64,000 bases of DNA from Telopea speciosissima (Eukaryota > Streptophyta > Magnoliopsida > Proteales > Proteaceae), in the NCBI RefSeq assembly GCF_018873765.1, contig NC_057922.1:63636755-63700754 (forward strand), given 5' to 3'. Position 1 is the first letter of the stretch. The number at the start of each line of letters is the position of its first letter. The translations under genes and the position numbers were made by a program. The notes under the pieces are model-generated. The model was not told the origin of the DNA. It made no database searches and worked only from the letters and a program-made list of their open reading frames with translations. Below, in pieces: positions 11,341-25,200 of this stretch.

Positions 11341-14264
11341 GGAGTGGATCTTTTCTCATTGGAGCCGACATACCAATGAAGGCCCATTTTCAAAATATCG
11401 CACCCAATTAAAAGGCCTTTCCAACCCTAGGAAGTGGTCCAGGACTCTTGAATGTCCCATATGGCGGATTGGGGAAAATATTTTTTGCCAGAAAGCTTGG
11501 CATCATAGATGGTATGAATGCTAAAATAAACGCCACGCCGTTTCTGCCAGAAAAGATTTGTTAAACATAAAAAATCATGAATTCCCGAACCCCATGTTCT
11601 TTAGGCAAGGATACGGTGTTCTAATTGATCGAAGCAAAATGGCAGGATTTGCCTAAAAAATAAAGAACAAAATAGAGAAGTTTAGTAAGAGTTGAGCTAG
11701 GAATGAGGAATGCTTGTATGAGGTAATTTGGTAAGGTGGATAAAGGGAGAGGGATGGATATGTTAGCGATATATCATATGTTAGCGCCTATGTATCTATC
11801 TCTCTCTTCTCCCTTTGAAATTACTCGTCTTACCCATCAAAGGGAGAAAAACAGAGATAGACATATAGGATGCTAGCATACTCAACCTTTTCCGTGAATA
11901 AAATATGTTTGATAAGTACATACCCTGATACCCCATCAACAAAATAAAACAAAGAGAGGGTCCACTGATTAATACGGTGGTTAGCATAATGAATCAAATA
12001 GTAAAAAGTAATGGAGGTTATACACCTAATTATGATGGGACCCTAAATATTTACCGGGTTCTTGAACAAAAGGCATATTGACAACCATATTAGAATTGCT
12101 ATATGCCTACATCACTCTTCCATATGGATTAAGTAGGTTAACCATCAAACAGATACTTTAGTTGATAGTCATTGAAAACTTTTACCTTAAAAAAAAAAAA
12201 TGGACCTTTTTACTTGAAATAGTATGTTTTCTTAATTATATCTAAATAATTTTCTTTTGTTTGGATCATGCTTTAGGAAGCTCTAATTTTTCTTAAAAAA
12301 CCATATCTATATTTGGCATCCACGTAATCTCTATGGTAGAGCCCATTCATTGGTGGACCCAATCCTCTACACATAAGACAGATGCCCAAATTTTAGCTCC
12401 ATGACCAACCTTAGGTTGTGGTCCTTGGGACCATCAATTTTGGATCGGAATGGAAACCGGTGTGTTAGGAACAGGAATTGATCCACTCAATAGCTTATTG
12501 GTTCGTTTCTAAATCTACCAATTAAGAACAGTTAGAACCGATAGAATCATAACAAATTCACGTCCTAACCTTCAGTATTATATAATTTTTAAGACATGAT
12601 AGTAAAAGTCAAATCCTTTTTTTTTGGTTTTTATTTTTTGGCTGGTACCACTTGTCTCAACTGTCATGTATTATTTAACAAAGATTTGGCTAAATTTAAA
12701 CATTTATTTGGAAATGCTAGCTTAATAACATATCTTAAAATAATCCTAACTTATGAGAATGGTGGTATTCTTGCTTGTTAATTTGATACAAAACAAGAGG
12801 TAATATAGACTAGTTATGTGAATTGAAAAAAAAAAATGAAGTATATCTCGTGTGATTGAAATTTGTCTTATTCTAATATTATAAAATATATGTAGCTTTT
12901 GTTAGAATTTTTTTTTCTGCTTGGAACTGTTTAGGAACCGAAATCGGTCCACCGATTAGTTAATGGTTATGGATCTCAAGTTTAAAATCGATTAGCTTAT
13001 TGGTCCGGTTCTGGTCCTGACCCCTTAGAACTGAAACCGTTAATGAACAGAATCGAATTAATTGACTCTCCTTAGGACTAGACCTGCACTAATGCCACTT
13101 ACTTCTTTAAAACGAAAATTTTCAATTTTTATAAAAAAGAGAAATATTTAGATTTTTTTTTTGGAAGGAAATATATAGAAAAATAATAGTTTAGATTTTT
13201 AAATGTCATAAGAGGGTAAGGTTTCCTTCCGACTGTTGAATTGGTATCTAACTATCATCTTTACACTGATTTCTTTCTTTTCTGTTTTTTTTAGCACTTT
13301 ATTTCTATTGATTTACCAACCAGAGATGCTAGTCTGATGTAAGGGTGTCAAATGAGACGGTTTTGTATGTCTGGGGCCTATCCTAGAACCTTTTCATATA
13401 CTAATTTCTCCCAAAATTAGGATTCGATTCTGTTGAATAAGACATGGTTTGGTTCAGGTTCTTTAATGGTTTTGGGTATTCTTCAAATACTCAAATATAA
13501 GTGTTTCTTTGACATTTAATTATTAGTTTTTTTTTTTTTTTCTTTTAATATAATTATGACATAATTTTTATATAAATTATAACCATTAAGTATTAACTAA
13601 TTCTAAATAATTAAATATACATCTTAAACATGTCCTAGAAGTTCCAATTCCAACCGATTTCTTATTAGTCTTTCAATTCAGGAATCGTTAGGAAACCCAT
13701 CTTATTTAATAATGAGAAATTTACACGTACCTCCCCTGCGGTATCGATTAATTATCAATGCATCCATCTTTCTTCACTGTTTACACGTATTTCCCTTGCT
13801 TTTATAAATATTTAATAATTTAATCCATGCTGTTAACTTGTTGCGAAAAACATTAGGATTTTTTACTATATTGACCATATTGCCTTTCATTATAAATAAA
13901 ACCTCTCATCCATTCTTTTCTACTTTGAACCCTTCCCAAACAAAAAAGAGAAGAACAAAGAACGGAAGCCCGAACAGCTCCACCTCCACACCTCCCAATG
14001 ACCACCATTCTTGCCGCTGCACTTTACCCGGCCACCATTCACCCATGCTGAAGAGATTCTTGCCAACCAATGGTTATAATCTCTCGTCTTATTGTATGAA
14101 GTCTTGAAAGTACCCTTGAGTGTCCAAAGAGTTCCATCCAAAAGCATAAATGGGTGAAGAGATTCTCGATCCAAAATAAATGTTTTACTTATGAATGAAG
14201 GCAAAGTTTTTCTTCACCCACAACTGTAATCTCATAATTACTTCCATCCCTATTGACGAAGGTT
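11341..14264. other. Intergenic, degenerate repeats, no gene
   Basis: Mostly A+T-rich sequence. Between 12430 and 13690 there are repeated 'GAACCG' and 'GGTTC' strings in both orientations, suggesting one or more old elements. A 'TAAGGGTGTCAAA' end typical of the repeat at 30232 appears near 13340. A segment at 13715-13805 resembles one end of the Mutator-like family at 3686. None has both ends resolved, and no coding frame is supportable. Confidence 0.35.
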
Positions 14265-14448
14265 CGAAATGGAATTTTTATCTACTTCTGTAACTAGAAC
14301 GCTGCTGTGTGCATCGTGCTGTGCAGCAATGGCCATGTGTGCACTGCAGGCCCCACTATGCACACATGACCACGGCAGCTGCTGCGCTGTACGATGCACA
14401 CAGCAGCGCTACAATTACAGCAGCGGATAAAGGTCCCTCGAAATATCC
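14265..14448. mobile_element. GC-rich hairpin (MITE-like), about 185 bp
   Basis: Reading inward, the left arm TTCGAAAT.GGAATTTTTATC, CTGTAA and CGCTGCTGTGTGCATCG pairs with a right-hand reverse complement that includes CGATGCACACAGCAGCG (14395-14409). The innermost stem 14301-14410 is strong, with a short central loop near 14354. Such a fold could be a MITE or a small-RNA precursor-like hairpin. The sequence alone cannot separate these. Confidence 0.5.
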
Positions 14449-16200
14449 TTTCTACTATTCTGAAAGTTCCACCCAGGATGATTCCTTATAAATTCCAATC
14501 CTAAATGGACCTATCCCATGACCGTCTCATTTACTACACGATCCCAAAACTAGGATCCAGGAAGAGAAAAGCTCGCATGGCTATTACATTTTGTTTCAAA
14601 CAAACAGAACATAAATGTTAAACTTGCGAACATGCTGAGCTAAACATTTTTTTAGCAAGTGAGAAGTGCAACCCCTCACATTCCAGCTCAAAATTTTCAT
14701 AGTAAACACCCAATATAACAAGAATAGAGGGGAGAAAACGGAGCAAGATAACAAACAAAACAGGATAAAAAACAGAGACGAGATAGACAAACCAGAAGAG
14801 AAGAGGGAAAAATCAAGATTAGAGAGATAAAAAGAAAGTAAAAACCCAATATACCACCCAACAATTATTGAACAGAAATAACAATCCACAACCCACATTG
14901 GAAAACAAAATAGCAAAGAAGACTAATCAGAGAAAGAAGAAAACCTAAAAGGTTAGAATAACAAAACTTTCGAATTTAAGGTAAACAACTGTAGACAGAA
15001 AAACAGAAAGCCAAGAAAATACAGCCCTTTTCCATGCAGCCCAACCCAACAAAATGGGAAATGTTTTCTGTTCGGAAGCATGGCCTATGAAATGACATTT
15101 CAGAACACTCTTTCCCAAAATTCTTGCTTATTATTTTCTCTTCACATTAGTTTTTTTGTTGTTCTCTCTTCTACCTTGACTATGTCGCCCCATGTGGATT
15201 ATACCATTTCCACGCCGCCATTCATGCGCATGAGGCACCCAAACAAAACAAGATGCAGATTCTTCAGAATTCCTAAAGTCAAAGTAAATATAACAGAATA
15301 ACACTTTGATTCAGAACATAAGAAGGCTCTCTTACTAGCTCTTCTTTTAGGTCACCAGTTAAGAGCCCCCAAATCAAATTCATCCTTTGCTACGGGTATG
15401 AACATTACATGTTTAACATTTGTCTAATATAACTACTTAAAAGCATTTCCAGATCCAACACAACAATATACCAGGTTTCACAGCAAATCCATAGCCATCA
15501 ATATCAACCTCAGTTCCCACTGGAGCAAATCCCATCAAAGTTTGGACCTCAGCCCTCAAGTATGATGCATTTTTTTCTTCTTTCTGAAACACAACATATA
15601 TCTTCAAAATGAAAGTCAAAAAATATAATTAGAAGAAAACCATCCAAAGAAACTGATCGAATAAATATGGATTCTAGAAAGTCATTGGGCCAAGGTAGCA
15701 ACCTCAATGGAATTTGCATCTGTAGAACCAATCACACACACAAAAAGGTCACGGTTCGAGGCTTCTGATACCCCGAACTACCAACCGGCTGGTTGGAAGT
15801 GAAATGAAGAGAAACGGAATTAACTAAAACAGTTAAAAGTAAAAAATTATCTAATACCTATCAATCACTAACTATAGTACTTTAATTTCACTTCGAAAAA
15901 CCAAATTCCTATCAATTGAAAAGGCTAAACAAACAGATAAGTATAAATCATGCTACTACATTGGCAGAGGGCGCCAATTTTCTAATGCAGAATAACAATA
16001 TCCTAATTTTCTGATCAAATAAAGGGTAATTTTTTCAAAGGCCTGCACAGTAAATACTATATGGTCCAAGAGTCAGATTCCCGAAATCAAAGTACTCATA
16101 CACATGATGTGGCCAGCAGGGCACCACAGAGAAAAGAAGAGGCCTGCCTAGACAGTTAGCTAAACCCACCACGCCAGCATAGAGTTTGAGAACCTGCTAC
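14449..16200. other. Intergenic region 3' of the Alfin-like gene
   Basis: Apart from the possible orphan exons near 15.5 kb, no gene is supportable. The part nearest 16200 should contain the 3' untranslated region of the Alfin-like transcript, but no exact AATAAA polyadenylation signal stood out. Confidence 0.35.
15430..15770 (-). CDS. Possible orphan coding exons, product unknown
   Basis: On the minus strand two short stretches read like protein. The first, near 15700-15760, gives DLFVCVIGSTDANSIE before a GT at GAG|GTTGCT. The second, about 15470-15590, starts after GTTTCAG with KEEKNASYLRAEVQTLMG and continues FAPVGTEVDIDGYGFAVKP to a GT. Both junctions are in phase 0, so they would join in frame. 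I do not recognise the family and found no further exons on either side. It lies 3' of the Alfin-like gene on the same strand. It may be a fragment of a neighbouring gene, a gene remnant, or chance. Confidence 0.25.
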
Positions 16201-19200
16201 TTATTGACGAGCCCTCTTGTTGCTGCAAGATGGGCACTTGTACTGCTTGATGTGCTCAGCCCTAGCAGGGGTGATCTTCACACACTTGCCATGGAACCAC
16301 TTCTCACAAATGTCACAGCAGATCCAAAACTCATCTGATGCATAGTTTTCCCCACATGCCCCACACAGTGTGTCCCCATGTTCCTCCTCATCTTCATCAT
16401 CAAATCCATCATCCTCTTCCTTTGGCTGCATTGCCTTTGAAAACTTGCCCTGGGGTTCAGAGCCCCGCTGTTTTTGTTCAACAGAAAAAGTAACAGCGTT
16501 GCAAGCACAGGAAACCCATTAGCCATCAATAGAGATAAAATCCATAACAAATAAACAGGTATTTCCATCCTCCTCTTTTTCTTTTTTTTTGTGGGGGGAG
16601 TGGGGGTGTTGGATGTTTCAAGAGGCACAGGTTCAAGAGAATTCATACTTTTAATGCAAACACATTTGCTCTAACACCATATTTGGAATATTTGAGAGGA
16701 AAATAGAATAAAACACAAAGGAACAAATAAACATGCAATCATGAAAGGACAAGAGGAAGCATTAGTGCAAGGATAGGGTAGATAAGAAACCATTTCAAGC
16801 AAAGAGCATCCATGTCCAAGGGTAAGATGAACATGCTTCTCTTCTAGACACCATTTCCAAAGAAAAACACTTCCAAAAACATCAAAAAAGCATGAGCTCA
16901 TCACCTTACCTCGTCCACTCAACCCTCAACATATAGACAATAGCACATTAATGAGGACCCAAATGACTTTCCATTTTTCATGGGAAAATGAAACAACTCC
17001 GCTAGGAAGAGACACCTACTCTTGCAGCCTGAAAGGCCAGCACCCTGGCTCCTGTTAAACCCTTTACTGGGGGTAGGATTCACGTAATCAACCATCCCAG
17101 GATCACAATAGCAAGTAACAGAGACTAACATGTCTCCTAAAAGTCTATTACTGTGGGAAAGATGAATGAACTCATAAAATAGTGAGGATAATCTGTAACC
17201 ATAAAAATTAGGCTAAATATTCAAAAGAAAAATTCAGATTAAAAAGGAGAGGATGATCTCTAGGCATCATTAACAGATACTTGGTATCCAACAATCCAAG
17301 TGGCGTTCATGCATCGACCAGCATAAGTAGAGATTGAATTCATTCAAAGGTCCAGGTATTACCAAGCCCATGCTTGGACTATTATTTCCATGGATGCATG
17401 CAAAACCCACCACATAGCAGGTGCTATACAAAGTATCCAAAACGTGATTCCATCATAAATCCACCAACTAATAATTCAATTCATTCCACCAGATCAAGAG
17501 AAGAACTAGGTAAACTAGAAGTCCTTTTTACCACTTTAGAGTTAGGTTTGGATTTGTTGCTGCTGTGATTTGAAACCGAAGACTTCTCCTTTACTTGTTT
17601 CTTTGCAGTTCCTGTCACAACCTCAAATATTGTTGGGAGATCATTTATCATACCAAAGAGGCGTTTCCTGCACCAAATATCCGGCAAGACTACATTAGGT
17701 ATATTGAAGAGCACTATAATACATAAGACCCCCAAGGCCTTCAACATTAAGAGTAAAAAACTTGTAAGTAAATTCCATCTATAATTACAAACAGATTTGA
17801 ACACCAGACAAATCCAAATTATTCACACAAGAAAGTAAAGAATGCATAGTCTCAAGGTTGTTCTTATGGTTGAACCATAGCCCATTTAGTAGCATCTTTC
17901 TGCTGAATGGGCATGTGTCAGCTAAAACAGAAAATTAAACTGCTCTATATAATAAGCACCAGCTTAAGACCAATAATAACATTGTAGTTATCTTAATGGA
18001 ATATTGTGTCATCTATTTCCCACAAGCAAGACCATGTTGTCTTCCACAGCCAATAGGAAGTTCTCAAAGAAGTTCAAACCTAACCTTTCTATTTCTTGAT
18101 CCTTTCTATATAAAGGTTCTGCAAAGGTAAGGTTATACTTACAGATGCAATGCAGACCAAACCCACCACCCAAAACCCACACACCACAACACTCCCCCCC
18201 CCCCCCCAAAAAAAAAGGACAACTTTTCGTTCAGAGATGATGCTCAACTTCAAACCACACCAAACCTGAACTACCCACCACCACCACCCCAGGATGGTAA
18301 AAGAGAAACATCTCCTGACAGGACCTGTAAGTTTTAGTTGTAAATATAATCTGAGGTAAATAAGGTGGAACCTGGGAACAGAAGCAAGATTCGGAAACAT
18401 CCATCTTGCATTTCAAAACCATCATTACTAACACAAAATACATGGCGTTTATAGCTAACTAGGACGCAGTCATACTTGATATAAATAGGCTCATTAAGAT
18501 GTAACTGAACTCCTAATGCAAGATAAACAATCAATTGCCTTTGAGCCAGGTCGGTCTAGGCATCACAATACCCCTATGTGGGTCCAAGTATAGCAACAAG
18601 ATTTTATGCTTTGCCAGCAGCAAAAAATGGATGTACTCGATGTTGGTCAACCCTATCCCACCTGCCTAATGAAGCATGAAAGGGAGCCCATTTTACAGGG
18701 TAACATAGGTGGGGACCAAGGACTTTGGCTTAACCAACCCAACCTCAGCCCGTTAATGGGCATAGAGAATGCCTAAAATTTAGAGTGGGGCAAGATGGAG
18801 CTCAATTTAGACCAGTCCCTAAACATCTATTCCCGGACCCAATTTGATGCCTTAGGTTTGTGTAATATCGGTCCTGATTAATGTAAACCAGATGGTTCCA
18901 CACCCCAGCCGGACAAATACTGGTTAGGGAATAGGTTCAACATCCAGGGCGCTTTGTATGTCAATACCATCTGTGTTAGTCTTTCATGAACTCAAAAGAA
19001 TAGCATCTCGCCACACTCATTCGTAGAAAGAAGTGTATACTCTTTCATATATATGGCGCAACCCAATCCGTGTTTTCAAGCTTCTTCTCCTTTTTTGTTT
19101 TTGGAATCTAAATAATAAGAAATTCATTTTGAATCATTTGGTTTAGACATTACTTTGGCGAGATCCTTAATCATTTCAAAATAGCAGCAACATACCTTTT

Positions 19201-22200
19201 GTGATTTCTTCCCATCCAAGCATCATAGGAACGATTGATCCACGCATGATACATTTTTGGTCAAAAAGTTTTTACAAATTCCAACAAATTTTCCTTTTGG
19301 ATTTGTTGAAACTTGTTCAAATTAGATCCTTTCAATTTCTATATTGAAGATATGATTATATAATTATCCCGACAGAATACTTTCAGAATAAACTTACCTC
19401 CCTTTCTAGCTACGATTATTGAGTAATCAGATAAACTAGATTTAAGCCTCCAGCATCCATGAAAAACAGACAGATGCAATCTTGTGCAACATGAAAAAAC
19501 TAGTTATAGCAATATATTCATCTGGGTGTTCAAGGAAAACTGTTAAAATGTTTAGCAACAGAAAAACAGGGGCGGAAGGTTGCTCCATTGTGACCAAGTG
19601 GTTGCAGGTTTGAGTCTGGAAACAGCCTCCCTGCAAAAGCAGGGGTAAGGCTGTGTACATTATGACCCTCCCCAAACCCCACAATGGTGGGAGCCTCATG
19701 CACTGAGTATGTCCTTTTTATATTGTTTTTGTCACCTAAGTTCTAAGAGCCCTAATTGACCAACCCAACTAACCTTATTTGTTACCCCCAATTAAGCCAT
19801 AGTTTGCACTTCCAAATATAGTAACTATTCAACTGGTTCCCTAAAATAAATACTAAAGCCTCATGAATATCACCACCTCTTCATTGTACAGCCCTGGACC
19901 ATCAACACCGAAGGTGGTTGGCTGTCCCACACTATATTAGTTTTCATTGAACTTAACCCATGTACACTTATCTTTTTGCACACACACATACCACCCCACC
20001 CCCCACCCCCACCCCCAAAAAAAAGAACCTTGATTTAGTATCCTTTCACAGCTTCTTTCTACCTTTCTACTTTTTTGAAAGATAAACTTAAACTGTTAAG
20101 ATCATCTATCGAAGGTGACATCAAGACGCTCACATTCCAACACTAGCCTCAATGCCAAGTCTTTCATAACATTAGCAAAGGAGTTTGAAGAAACATGTTC
20201 ACAGCATCACCAAGGAAAATAAATGCCAACAAACAGACACATATCATAATCCAAAGACCAATAGAACAATTTGCAAGTTTCTGCCACCTGTTAATGCTCA
20301 TAATGTTCCACCCAAGCATACACCTGTAACCATGGTTTCTTTCAAGATCAGGATCGGTCAGCAGGATCGCACAATTTTAGATAGGGTTCAGCAGCCACCA
20401 ATCCATCCAATACTGACTGATTTCAGCCAATACTTGTGGAAATTAGGCTGGATCAGCGGCCACCAATCCAGTCTAAGATTCCGGTCTTTAAATCCTTGCC
20501 TGTAACAGTCAGCTCTTTCCTTTTGCAAGGAAAAATTAATGGACCACCATTCCACAGAAATTATGCACATTTACTCTAGGAAATAAAGCCAAGAAAAGCT
20601 TCAAGAATCATATTTTCAAACAATAGAAAAATGCATCCCTGATGTAAGAATGTAACTGCAAATACCACAAAACACAGGCTTTGCAGAAAGCAGAGGTCCA
20701 GAACCAATTGGTAGGAACCGGTGAAGTCACTAATATATGGGACTCAGGGTTCTCACTTGGTACCTTGCATTTAAGCCCACAACTTAATTAGTCATAACAT
20801 ACATGCCACCAAGCTTAAACACCAAAGGGGGAGAAAGAGAAGAGTGAAGATGAGCATGATACATGACATTGAAGTGTGAAGACTAAGAGGCTGTAGCCCC
20901 ATACAAGTCCTGCTTTCACAGGGTCCCAGGAGAGGTGGATTTGAGATGATCCTAACCTTTAGTATTTTGTACAAAGTGGCAGCTTGCATCTTCATGCTGG
21001 CACCCAAAGCTTTTTACCATCGCATCAAGCGACGGCCCCTAAGGGGACAGAATGATAAAGTAAATACTAAAGCCAAGAGAGAGAGATAGAGAGTAGGAGA
21101 AACTTGTCAAGATTTACTTATCCTAACAAACTATGCATTTGCGAAACAAATAACCTAGAATTCATTGAGATTACTTTCCACCTCCCACCCTTTCTATGCT
21201 GCATATAGTACAAAACAGAGCTCTGCAACTAAAAGCAAATATCAAGATTTACATAATTTATCTACTACTATACCATGATAAAGACCTAAAACCTCAAAAA
21301 CAAACTACCACAAACAAATCCACCAAATCAACCTAGGATAAACCAAGTAAAGTTCCACCAGACTGCCTTAGTACAGGTTGAGAGCAGAGCACACAAAAAG
21401 AAAGCCATAACAAGCATACCTGTCGTTTTTATCAAATCCAAATCTAGCACCAAAATAAAATGCAACTGCAAGTAGCCATGCATCACTATGGACCGCAACC
21501 AAAGATAACCAGTCTTTTTCTTGCATTCCATCTCTTGCAAAGTTAATGCCCAATGCAGGCTCAGGAAGCTCTGGAGGCACCTCTTCTGCAGGTAAATTGA
21601 CTTCCCACTGCTCGCTAGGAAATCCATACAGGCACAGATTCTCTTTCTCTGTAAAGTATGGCGCATTGATCATTACATAGTTATGAGAGAATGGTAAAAA
21701 TTTTCATGAATATGAAAACCATAAGTAGTTAATTAACATCAGAACATTAAGAGAGGAAACCAAGTAGAATATATTGAAAGACAAACCAGTAATCATCATA
21801 AATCAAGTCCTACCACAACAGGAAGTAAACCATAATAAAGAAAAACTTTGATCAGGTTGGAATAGGGTTTGGACATTCAACTACCAAAACTAGGTATTTG
21901 TGAAGAGACACCACCCCCCCCCCCCCCCAAAAAAAAAAAAAACTCTCTTTCTGTTCCAGTCTTAAACCCGTCTTCTTCCTCCAACTAGTCCTCCGAGCTA
22001 TCTATTCTCCCATCCAGGATGGAGAGGTCTCCAGTGAAAATTCATACCTATGAAACCCTTTCATCTGTTTCCACTCCAATCTACCAACATACCCCCCCCT
22101 CCCACAAACTCTTTCTCTAAGAGTGTGTGCATGAACATGCACGCACATTTAACCTCAAAAATTAGAATGAAATTGTAAAACTTCAAAATTTCAAGCTAAA

Positions 22201-25200
22201 AGTATCAAACCCTTGTTGAAAATCCATGCAGCCAAGGTGACTAGACAACCAGTCAACCACCAGGCACCAGCTCAGTCCAGCTCCAAATGAGGATTTTCCA
22301 TAGTAATTAATGATATCCTGTGAAATACTCATAGTTGTCAAGGCGCCCAGGCACCCTTTGTTGGAAGGATGCCTAGGTGACTTTTGTTGGTGTTGCCTTG
22401 CTGTCGAAGCCCCCTCCAACACCTTGGGGTTCGACTAAATGCCGCGACAACTATGAAAATAATGAAAAGAAATATTCACCATAAATTACACACTTAGATT
22501 AGTATAAATTCTAATGCTGTAAAAAATCTTGGATATCTTCTAGACTTCTTCAAATGCATGAAATATGTACTTCTTCGAAGAAAAAGCAATCTAAGTGTGC
22601 ATATTTGACCCAAAGTTGCATCTAAGGAACAGAGTATTCCTATTGAAGGATGTCAGCACCCAGTTTGAGACTCATCCACATTCCTTCCTCACGAGCCATG
22701 CCAGGTAAGCTTAAGGGGTATTCCTACCTAGAAATCTAGAATTTTTTTATAATACTCTTTCAATCCTCTTAAAGAACAATGAATGACAACGTGAAACACA
22801 AAATCGTAAGGTAATGCAAACTCGACCTCATACTAGGGAAACCAGCAAGAGATCGACTGCAGCAGAATCAATACAATAAAAGGAACAAAATTAAATAACT
22901 GAAACTCTTTTTTTTTATTGCTATTTTTCTGTTAGCATATGAAGGAGAACATAAGGATATGAAAAGGAAGAAGAAAGGGATATAGAAGAGGGGATAGGAT
23001 CAGCTATCTCAGCCCATCATCCTCTCAACCAGGGCTTCTCACCTGCGATCTCTCAAGTCTCACAATTGCCGCATCTCACAGCTTCAACCATAACTCTTTT
23101 TTCTTCAATCTTTGTCCTCTTCTGCTGAGCCACATACATGTATTTATAACAAAACCTACGACAACTTCTAGGAATAAAATCCCCTTTAAAATAGAAACTT
23201 GAGTCTAACTAGGATCCCTAATTAGGAATTTAGGATTACAACTCAAATAGGAAACTAAATGTCTAATAATAAAAATAACACCTAAAATCAACTCCTCTAT
23301 GCCAGCAGTCCATATCAGCCCCAAATTACTGTTCAAGTGAACCGTGTCGTATGAACAATACCTTGAGGTACTGTTCACGTGAACAGTAACTTCTTTTTTT
23401 TTTGTGTAGTCTTCCTCATGCTTCGATATACATCATATAGTTACACCGGAATCCACGGAACTGTCCTATAGGATTGATATGTCATTGAATCCTATTAATG
23501 TAAGACTAGAACCAGAATAGGTCTAATCCCAGGCAGGATCAAATAGAAAGCCATCCAATAAACAAGAAATCATATGAGGGAACCAAGAGAACAATGGGAA
23601 CTCAAATGAGGGAACAATTTCCTTTGTTGAAGTAACAAATAAAAACCCATAGATTTGTAACTTGTTGAAGCAGTAATGATCTTGATGTGGTAATATTCAG
23701 GAAATCGATGTGAAAATCAGTTGAAAGAAATCCCAGCAGCTTGTAGCACTCTTGAGATCGATTTGAACAAAATTAGGGTTTGGATTCAAGAACCGATGGA
23801 AGGGGATGGGGGAATGGAATGGGCATCTCACCCTAGGCCTCTCACCTATGACATCTCAAGATTGCAATATTGCATAAGCAACTTTTCTATTCATTCAAAT
23901 TCGTGTACAATGCTGGCCTCCTTTACAAACTTATATAGAAGACTCAAAAATAGACTTAGACACTAAAAAGTAAAGGCCTAACCCAATCTTTAACTAGTAA
24001 GGTAACCTAAATTGACTAGGAAAGTGAAATAATAAAGAAAACAGACTCAAAATAGGACTCTAACTAAACTAATGAAGTAAATCCTATTTTCCTACTTTCT
24101 ACTCATATTTTAGGCCCATTAAATAGAAAAACCATGGGATCAAAAGCCCAAAACCTACATAACCCAACCCAAAGCTTATTTTCAATAAAATAAGCCCTCA
24201 AAGTAACTTATCTACATCACCTATGCCAAAATGTATTGTAATAAAGAAGGGTGCGTTTGCCTTCATATATCAAGTATGACACGAATATATAGCATCAACT
24301 AATTTTAATCGTTGATATATATGTATCTTCGAGACTAAAGCAGGGATCAACGCTAAGTTAGAGATATAGAGATCAACCCTTCAAACAAGAGGCTTTAAGA
24401 ATAGTAGACCAAAGACGGAGTATATGATGAGTTACTTTAGTCACATTATGATGGATATGACATTGTGAAATTGAGGAGAGAGAGATACCGCAAAGTGACT
24501 ATTTTAGATATTTGGGGTCAACCATAAATAAAGAAGGCAACATATAAATGATGTTTTATAGAGAATTTAAAGAGGGATGGATGAAGTGGAGAGGTGCGAC
24601 CGGAGTACTATGTGACAGACGTATTCCTTTAAAGCTTAAAGGAAAGTTCTAAAAGACTGTTGTCCGACCGGCCATGTTGTATGGGGCGGAATGTTGGGCA
24701 GTTAAGAAGTGTCATATAGAGAAGCTGTGTAGCAGAGATGAGGATGCTAAGATGGATGTGCGGCAAAACTATGAAGGATAAAGAAAATGAATGTACTAGA
24801 GCTGATTTGGGAGTTGCCCCTATCAATGACAAGCTCCGAGAATGTCGTTTGAGGTGGTATGGCCATGTTCAACGGAGGCCTAAGGATGCCCCGGTATGGA
24901 GGAGTGATCTGATCCTGATTGAAGGAACTAAAAGAGCTAGGGGTAGGCCTAAAATGAAAATAGGAGAAGTTATGAGGAATAAAATGCGTTGCTTGGGTCT
25001 TGCACCTAGTATGACTGCAAATAGAACCTTTTGGAGAGCAATGATCCATGTTGTCGACCCCATACAGCTGAGATTTCCCTGACTTCCTAGGCTGGGCTTC
25101 TTTCCTCTTACTTTCATTTCTCTTTGCGTCTCATCTCTTATGTCTTCATGTCTTCTTTTTTCTTACTTTGATTTTGCAAGGATCCATGTAGTCAACCCCA

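Noticed and set aside
11147..11411. Two matching frames on opposite strands
   Set aside because: Their mirrored protein text comes from the hairpin at 11154-11340; neither is a gene.
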